Shown one piece after another: positions 44,203-47,941 of a stretch of 47,941 nucleotides of DNA; the stretch's first letter is position 1, and every line of letters starts with the position of its first letter. A program made the position numbers and the translations under genes. The notes beneath the pieces are model-generated. The model ran no database searches and was not told the origin of the DNA. It saw only the letters and a list, made by a program, of their open reading frames with translations. Source of the stretch: Massilia frigida (GTDB lineage Bacteria > Pseudomonadota > Gammaproteobacteria > Burkholderiales > Burkholderiaceae_D); assembly GCF_011682175.1 (NCBI RefSeq), contig NZ_WHJG01000049.1, positions 1-47,941 of the forward strand, written 5' to 3'.

Positions 44203-44703
44203 TTATTCTGCGCCCGACAGTTTCAGTTCCCAGTACGCGACATCGATCCAGTTCCCGAACTTGAAGCCGACTTCGCTGAAATGCGCGACTTTCTTGAATC
44301 CGAGTTTTTCGTGCAGTGCCACGCTGGCCTCGTTTGGCAGCGCCACGCCGCCAATGACCATGTGGATGCCATCGCGCGCCACGCGTGCCAGCAGCGCCTT
44401 GTACAGGGCGCTGCCACGGCCCTTGCCGCCCAGTCCCGGCACCAGGTAGATCGAAGATTCGACCGCGAAGCGGTAGGCATGGCGCACCCGCCACTTGCTG
44501 GCGTAGGCATAGCCGACCACGGCATCGCCCTCGGTCATGGCGAGGAAGGGCAGGCCGGCTTGCTGCAGATCGGTGATGCGGGCGGCCATTGCCGCCTCGC
44601 TGACGCTCTGTTCCTCGAACGACACGCAGGTAGTCAAAATATAGTGGTTATAAATGGCGACGATTGCGGCGGCATCGGCGGCGCCGGCATCACGGATGTT
44701 CAA
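44203..44703 (-). CDS. GNAT family N-acetyltransferase (phosphinothricin/methionine-sulfoximine type)
   Basis: A 166-residue GNAT protein starting (M/L)NIRDAGAADAAAIVAIYNHYI. Motifs are VVGYAYASKWRVRHAYRFAVESSIYL (read in parts), the acetyl-CoA loop PGLGGKGRGSALYKALL, and the end NEASVALHEKLGFKKVAHFSEVGFKFGNW. These match MnaT/Pat-type enzymes that acetylate the amino group of methionine sulfoximine, phosphinothricin or related compounds. The start is TTG at 44703: GGGAG lies 6 bases before it, whereas an ATG 87 bases upstream gives a basic, unlike N-terminus. Confidence 0.88.
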   Translation of the reverse strand: MNIRDAGAADAAAIVAIYNHYILTTCVSFEEQSVSEAAMAARITDLQQAGLPFLAMTEGDAVVGYAYASKWRVRHAYRFAVESSIYLVPGLGGKGRGSALYKALLARVARDGIHMVIGGVALPNEASVALHEKLGFKKVAHFSEVGFKFGNWIDVAYWELKLSGAE

Positions 44704-44842
44704 TACGGACTCCCTTGGTGGTTGATCATTCTTATGGCGGCGGCGGCCGCGCTGGCGGTGCCGTCCCGCTACAATTGTATTAGTATTCATGCGATGAGGA
44801 AGGATATGCCTTCCGTTTCAGCGATTCGACCTGAGGTGTTAC

Positions 44843-45616
44843 TTGAAGAGATTTCCAATTGCGGCCCTGAGTTTGCTGCTGGCCTGTGCCGGCGCGGCGC
44901 AGGCTGCCATCCCCGTGTACGGCTTCGTGGTGAAGAATACGTATCCGCATGACCCGGACGCCTTTACCCAGGGCTTGTTCTACACCGATGGCATTTTGTA
45001 CGAAAGCACTGGCCTGAACGGAAAGTCGTCGGTCCGTAAAACCGATCTGAAAACCGGCAAGGTGCTGATGAAAACCGACATCGCGTCGGATTATTTCGGC
45101 GAAGGCATTACCGACGTCGGCAATACCATCGTGGGCCTGACCTGGACCTCGCACGTCGGTTTCGTGTTCGACAAGGCGACCCTGAAAATGAAGCAGACCT
45201 TTTCCTATCCCGGCGAAGGCTGGGGACTGGCGAACAATGGCAGCGACATTTTCATGAGCGACGGCACGGCCGCGATCCGCGTGCTCAATCCGAAAACACT
45301 GGCGGAAGTGCGGCGCATCCAGGTCACGGCCGAGGGCAAGCCGATCGACCGCCTCAACGAAATGGAATGGGTCGACGGCGAGCTGTACGCCAACGTGTGG
45401 GGTTCCGACGTGATCGCGCGGATCGACCCGGCCAGCGGCAAGGTGGTTGGATGGATCGACCTGGCCGGGCTGCTGGACGAGAAAAGCCGGGCAAGCGGCA
45501 CGGCCGATGTTCTCAACGGCATCGCTTACGACAGCAAAAAGCGGCGCCTGTTCGTCACCGGCAAGCTGTGGCCGAAACTGTTCGAGATCGAACTGGTGCG
45601 GCGCCAGGGACGCTGA
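44843..45616 (+). CDS. Secreted glutaminyl-peptide cyclotransferase (glutamine cyclotransferase)
   Basis: A 257-residue exported beta-propeller enzyme that converts N-terminal glutamine of peptides to pyroglutamate. The signal peptide MKRFPIAALSLLLACAGAAQA is followed by FVVKNTYPHDPDAFTQGLFY, the family's hallmark start. GLNGKSSVRK, YFGEGITDVGN, YPGEGWGLANNG, FMSDGTA, LNEMEWVDGELYANVWGSD and VLNGIAYD follow in the order of plant/bacterial glutaminyl cyclases. The start is TTG at 44843 with GAGG seven bases upstream; no ATG gives the signal peptide. It ends three bases from the convergent MNIO gene. Confidence 0.9.
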   Translation: MKRFPIAALSLLLACAGAAQAAIPVYGFVVKNTYPHDPDAFTQGLFYTDGILYESTGLNGKSSVRKTDLKTGKVLMKTDIASDYFGEGITDVGNTIVGLTWTSHVGFVFDKATLKMKQTFSYPGEGWGLANNGSDIFMSDGTAAIRVLNPKTLAEVRRIQVTAEGKPIDRLNEMEWVDGELYANVWGSDVIARIDPASGKVVGWIDLAGLLDEKSRASGTADVLNGIAYDSKKRRLFVTGKLWPKLFEIELVRRQGR

Positions 45617-45619
45617 GGG

Positions 45620-47044
45620 TCACGGGGCGATGGTCAATGCAAATTCGCCGCGGTCGGTAAAATCGGGCATGCGCGCGCTACGCAATGCCATTAGCAGCGG
45701 CAACGGTGAACAGGTAAAGCGCACGGTTTTCGGTTGTCCGTACATGCGCACCTGGTGCGAGGCCAGTTCAAACGCCAGTACCTCGTCCAGATGCGGAATA
45801 CGGAGCGCCTGGGTGCGCAGGAATTCGGCGAAATTGAGGGCTTCTTCGGTGGCAAACGGTTCCGGCGGCCGGGTTTTCCAGAACGCGTGCAATAACGCGA
45901 GAAACGCCGATTCCCCGACCGTGAGCGATATCAGGCGGTAACTGAGCGCCATCGAATCGACGATGGTGCCGCTGCGTACCGCCGCCACCAGCTGGCGCAG
46001 CACGCGAATACCTTCATCGGTATCGAGCGGCACTGTGCAAGGCTCGTCCGTGGCGATTCCCAGCACTTGACCGGCCAGCGCGCGTTCCCATTGCGGCGGT
46101 GACGGCAAGGCGTCATCGAGCGCACCCGCGTGGCGGAGCGTGCCGCGCGGCGTCGCGCATGCCACTTGCGGCGTGGTCTTGCGCTCGTCCCACAGCCGGT
46201 GCAATTCGTGCAGTTGCGCGGTCAGGTGGCGATGCGCGATCGCGCGCATATACGCCGGGACAATTTCAAACACCAGCGCCTTGAGATTGGGCAGCCGCGG
46301 CAGCACCGCGTGCGCCAGCTGCATCAACTCCGCCGGCACCAGCCCCGAATGCGCATCGAGATAATACCCGTCGAGATAATCGCCGCCCGCCAGATGGACT
46401 TCGCACACGCGTTCGAGCGGCATATCGTCGAGCGCCGCCAGCACGCTCTGGCGGCCATTGCGTTCGTTGCACCAGAGGTTATGCAGGTCGAGCAGGATGG
46501 CGCAGTCGGCTTCCTCGGCAATGGCGCCGAAAAACGCGCCATCGGACATTTCGCCCGGCACCGGCTGCAGGTAATTGACACCGGTCTCGAACGCAAACGG
46601 TACCGGCAAGCTGACGCTCAGCGTCCGGATATTGGCAGCGGCCAGCGCCACGGTTTGCGCGCTTTGCAGCGGCGGCAGCAAAAAGCCCGTACTGAATACG
46701 CCATCCGGTCCGCTGGCGCGCGAAAAACTCAGGTGCTCGCTGGCCCACGATGCGTCGAGCGCTTTCACGACATCGGCGAACAGCGCTACCTGCCCGGGTT
46801 CCGGCGGCACGCTGCCGCCAATCGGAAAACCGAGGCCATGCACCAGCTTGGGATGGGGATCGGCGCGCAATTGCGCCAATACGTCGGTATTGATGGCATA
46901 CGGCACAGCGGCCGCCGCCGATTTGAACCACAGCGGCTGGGGCTCGATTTCGATGACGTCGATCAAGTCCTTATTGGCCTCGATAAACGCTTCAAGGCCG
47001 GGAAGGCAGATCATGCCGACGCCTGATTCCGGTAAATCGCGCAT
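45620..47044 (-). CDS. DUF692 multinuclear non-heme iron oxidase (MNIO) with fused C-terminal partner domain
   Basis: A 474-residue fusion. Residues 1-285 are a DUF692 TIM barrel with likely metal ligands at H69 (LVHGLGFPIG), H104 (SEHLSFS), E153 (FETGVNYL), D186 and H188 (LLDLHNLWCN), H217 (EVHLAGG), D230 and H232 (YLDAHSG) and E260 (LVFEIVPAY). These are the positions seen in MbnB, TglH and BufB-type enzymes, which modify cysteines in precursor peptides. Residues about 300-474 resemble the separate partner proteins (MbnC/TglI/BufC type), e.g. FLALLHAFWKTRPPEPFATEE and IPHLDEVLAFELA. The gene starts one base after a small cysteine-containing peptide gene. Its end converges with the cyclotransferase gene. 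Confidence 0.85.
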   Translation of the reverse strand: MRDLPESGVGMICLPGLEAFIEANKDLIDVIEIEPQPLWFKSAAAAVPYAINTDVLAQLRADPHPKLVHGLGFPIGGSVPPEPGQVALFADVVKALDASWASEHLSFSRASGPDGVFSTGFLLPPLQSAQTVALAAANIRTLSVSLPVPFAFETGVNYLQPVPGEMSDGAFFGAIAEEADCAILLDLHNLWCNERNGRQSVLAALDDMPLERVCEVHLAGGDYLDGYYLDAHSGLVPAELMQLAHAVLPRLPNLKALVFEIVPAYMRAIAHRHLTAQLHELHRLWDERKTTPQVACATPRGTLRHAGALDDALPSPPQWERALAGQVLGIATDEPCTVPLDTDEGIRVLRQLVAAVRSGTIVDSMALSYRLISLTVGESAFLALLHAFWKTRPPEPFATEEALNFAEFLRTQALRIPHLDEVLAFELASHQVRMYGQPKTVRFTCSPLPLLMALRSARMPDFTDRGEFALTIAP

Positions 47045-47045
47045 A

Positions 47046-47306
47046 TCAGGGACTCGGCTGGTCTTGCGGCTGCCCGATCGCCTGTACCGCCAGAGTGGCG
47101 TTGACGATCAATCGGCACCAGATATCGTCACGAATATCGCATCCGGAGCTCCAGGCCGGGCAGCCGGGTTGCCCCACCGTCGCTTTCCGGACGCGCTGGA
47201 CCTGGTTCGGGTAAACACACACCTGGGTCGGCATGGGAACGTTGACGGTGCGCGTGGCGGCGCGTGCGCCCAGGGGGGATCGCAGATCGGCGGTAGTGGT
47301 ATCCAT
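47046..47306 (-). CDS. Candidate RiPP precursor peptide for the MNIO
   Basis: An 86-residue peptide (start MDTTTADLRSPLGARAATRT) whose stop is one base from the MNIO start. It has four cysteines: C30 (TQVCVYP), C49 (QPGCPAW), C56 (SSGCDIR) and C64 (IWCRLIV), followed by a hydrophobic VNATLAVQAIG and a polar proline-rich end. It has no signal peptide and no family I recognise. Size, cysteines and coupling fit a substrate of the downstream oxidase, but this is inference. A TATACT hexamer on the minus strand (47416-47421) is a possible -10. The frame extends upstream without a better start. Confidence 0.55.
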   Translation of the reverse strand: MDTTTADLRSPLGARAATRTVNVPMPTQVCVYPNQVQRVRKATVGQPGCPAWSSGCDIRDDIWCRLIVNATLAVQAIGQPQDQPSP

Positions 47307-47539
47307 AGCGTGGCGCTTCGTGTGATGTCGGCGGTAACTTTTTCTCGCGGGATATGCGGCGCATGTCCCGGCAGCACCGCCGCCACCATTAATGATGAGG
47401 CTGGCTGCGGAGTAAAGTATAGGCATCACCCATCCTGCATTTGGCACCAAGTGCACCGACTTTGCGCAGCATCAAAGGGGGACGTGGAGCGCCCTTGAGT
47501 TGCGACACTTCGTGCACCTGATTTTCGGCGTAACCCTTG

Positions 47540-47782
47540 TCAACGCTTGACCGAGGCCCGTTCCAGCACCGCCAGGACGCGCTCGGCGTCGCAGCCGTAG
47601 ATGCCCGCACCCCAGGCCGCGTTCTGCTCCACGCAGGCCCAGCCGAGTCCCTCGATGATGCCCGCATCGACCACGGTGGCGGCCGGCAGATCGATGGCCG
47701 GGTCGGCCAGCAGGCGGGCCATGAATGCCTCCAGTTGTGCATCTTCTTCAGCGGTGCTGTGAAAATCAGCGTCGCGCTGCAA
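47540..47782 (-). CDS. Small hypothetical protein
   Basis: An acidic-leaning 80-residue frame containing DADFHSTAEEDAQLEAFMARLL and GLGWACVEQNAAWGAGIYGC near its end (read in parts). I do not recognise it. The only start codons are a TTG at 47782 and an internal ATG (AFMARLL). The frame stays open upstream for another 110 bases with protein-like text (LPRRLLATYSIYSRR) but no ATG or GTG. It could be the 3' part of a larger or broken gene. It lies 233 bases upstream of the candidate precursor gene on the same strand. Confidence 0.35.
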   Translation of the reverse strand: MQRDADFHSTAEEDAQLEAFMARLLADPAIDLPAATVVDAGIIEGLGWACVEQNAAWGAGIYGCDAERVLAVLERASVKR

Positions 47783-47941
47783 TTCGCCCCGGCGCGAATA
47801 GATCGAATAGGTGGCTAGGAGTCTGCGCGGCAGACGGAATTTGACCTCGCGAAACCGAGGCGGACGCGGCGAGCCGCGAGGCCGTCTCCGATTTCAGGCT
47901 CAAACGTGAGCCGATTTGCCGTGCTTGACAGCGAATTCGGA

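Noticed and set aside
47307-47539. Sigma-54 promoter (TTGGCACCAAGTGCACC) near the candidate precursor gene
   Set aside because: The spacing between GG and GC is not 10, and the element faces away from the precursor gene.

Overview
The window is about 48 kb of high-G+C DNA (roughly 65%) that looks like a chromosomal piece of a beta-proteobacterium of the order Burkholderiales, most likely Oxalobacteraceae (Massilia/Duganella/Janthinobacterium type). The reasons are the nadA-nadC and nadB arrangement, a PEP-CTERM/XrtA-type exopolysaccharide locus, the prkA-yeaH-spoVR operon and the paired DUF2339/DUF3999 genes. This placement rests on gene content and protein sequence read by eye; no search was run.

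Region 1 (1-8.7 kb) is housekeeping. It opens with the 3' end of a transposase gene (probably IS66-type), then the ABC-F ATPase ybiT and the de novo NAD genes nadA-nadC. On the opposite strand follow a Blc-type lipocalin, a sirtuin, a PPC/DUF296 protein, an EamA permease and nadB. All three enzymes from aspartate to nicotinate mononucleotide are present, with an NAD-consuming sirtuin between them.

Region 2 (8.8-29.4 kb) is a PEP-CTERM/exosortase-A type exopolysaccharide locus. It contains the priming glycosyltransferase of the TIGR03013 type, the sigma-54 activator PrsR, the two associated hydrolases, an acyl-CoA ligase, a polysaccharide deacetylase, two glycosyltransferases, the tyrosine autokinase, the chain-length determinant, a PEP-CTERM protein, an N-acyl-amino-acid-synthase-like acyltransferase, a vanillyl-alcohol-oxidase-type flavoprotein, the TPR lipoprotein PrsT and a UDP-N-acetylglucosamine 4-epimerase. 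The exosortase itself, the sensor kinase PrsK and several usual partners are not in the window. Regulatory signals can be read directly: a near-consensus sigma-54 promoter before the PEP-CTERM gene, and TTGAT-N4-GTCAA boxes of FNR/ANR type before the ligase and the chain-length gene.

Region 3 (29.4-34.5 kb) begins with a small MITE-like element and a degenerate tandem repeat array of about 31-bp units. The operon prkA-yeaH-spoVR follows on the minus strand.

Region 4 (34.7-47.9 kb) holds a PPOX-fold stress protein, a DUF445 membrane protein, a metzincin-like metalloprotease beside a stand-alone copy of its own N-terminal domain, the DUF3999/DUF2339 membrane pair, a GNAT acetyltransferase and a secreted glutaminyl-peptide cyclotransferase. 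It ends with a compact candidate RiPP system: an 86-residue cysteine-containing peptide one base upstream of a DUF692 (MNIO) oxidase that carries a fused partner domain.

The best candidates for something undescribed are the MNIO-fusion/peptide pair, the acyltransferase plus VAO-type oxidase inside the polysaccharide locus, and the metzincin with its duplicated domain.
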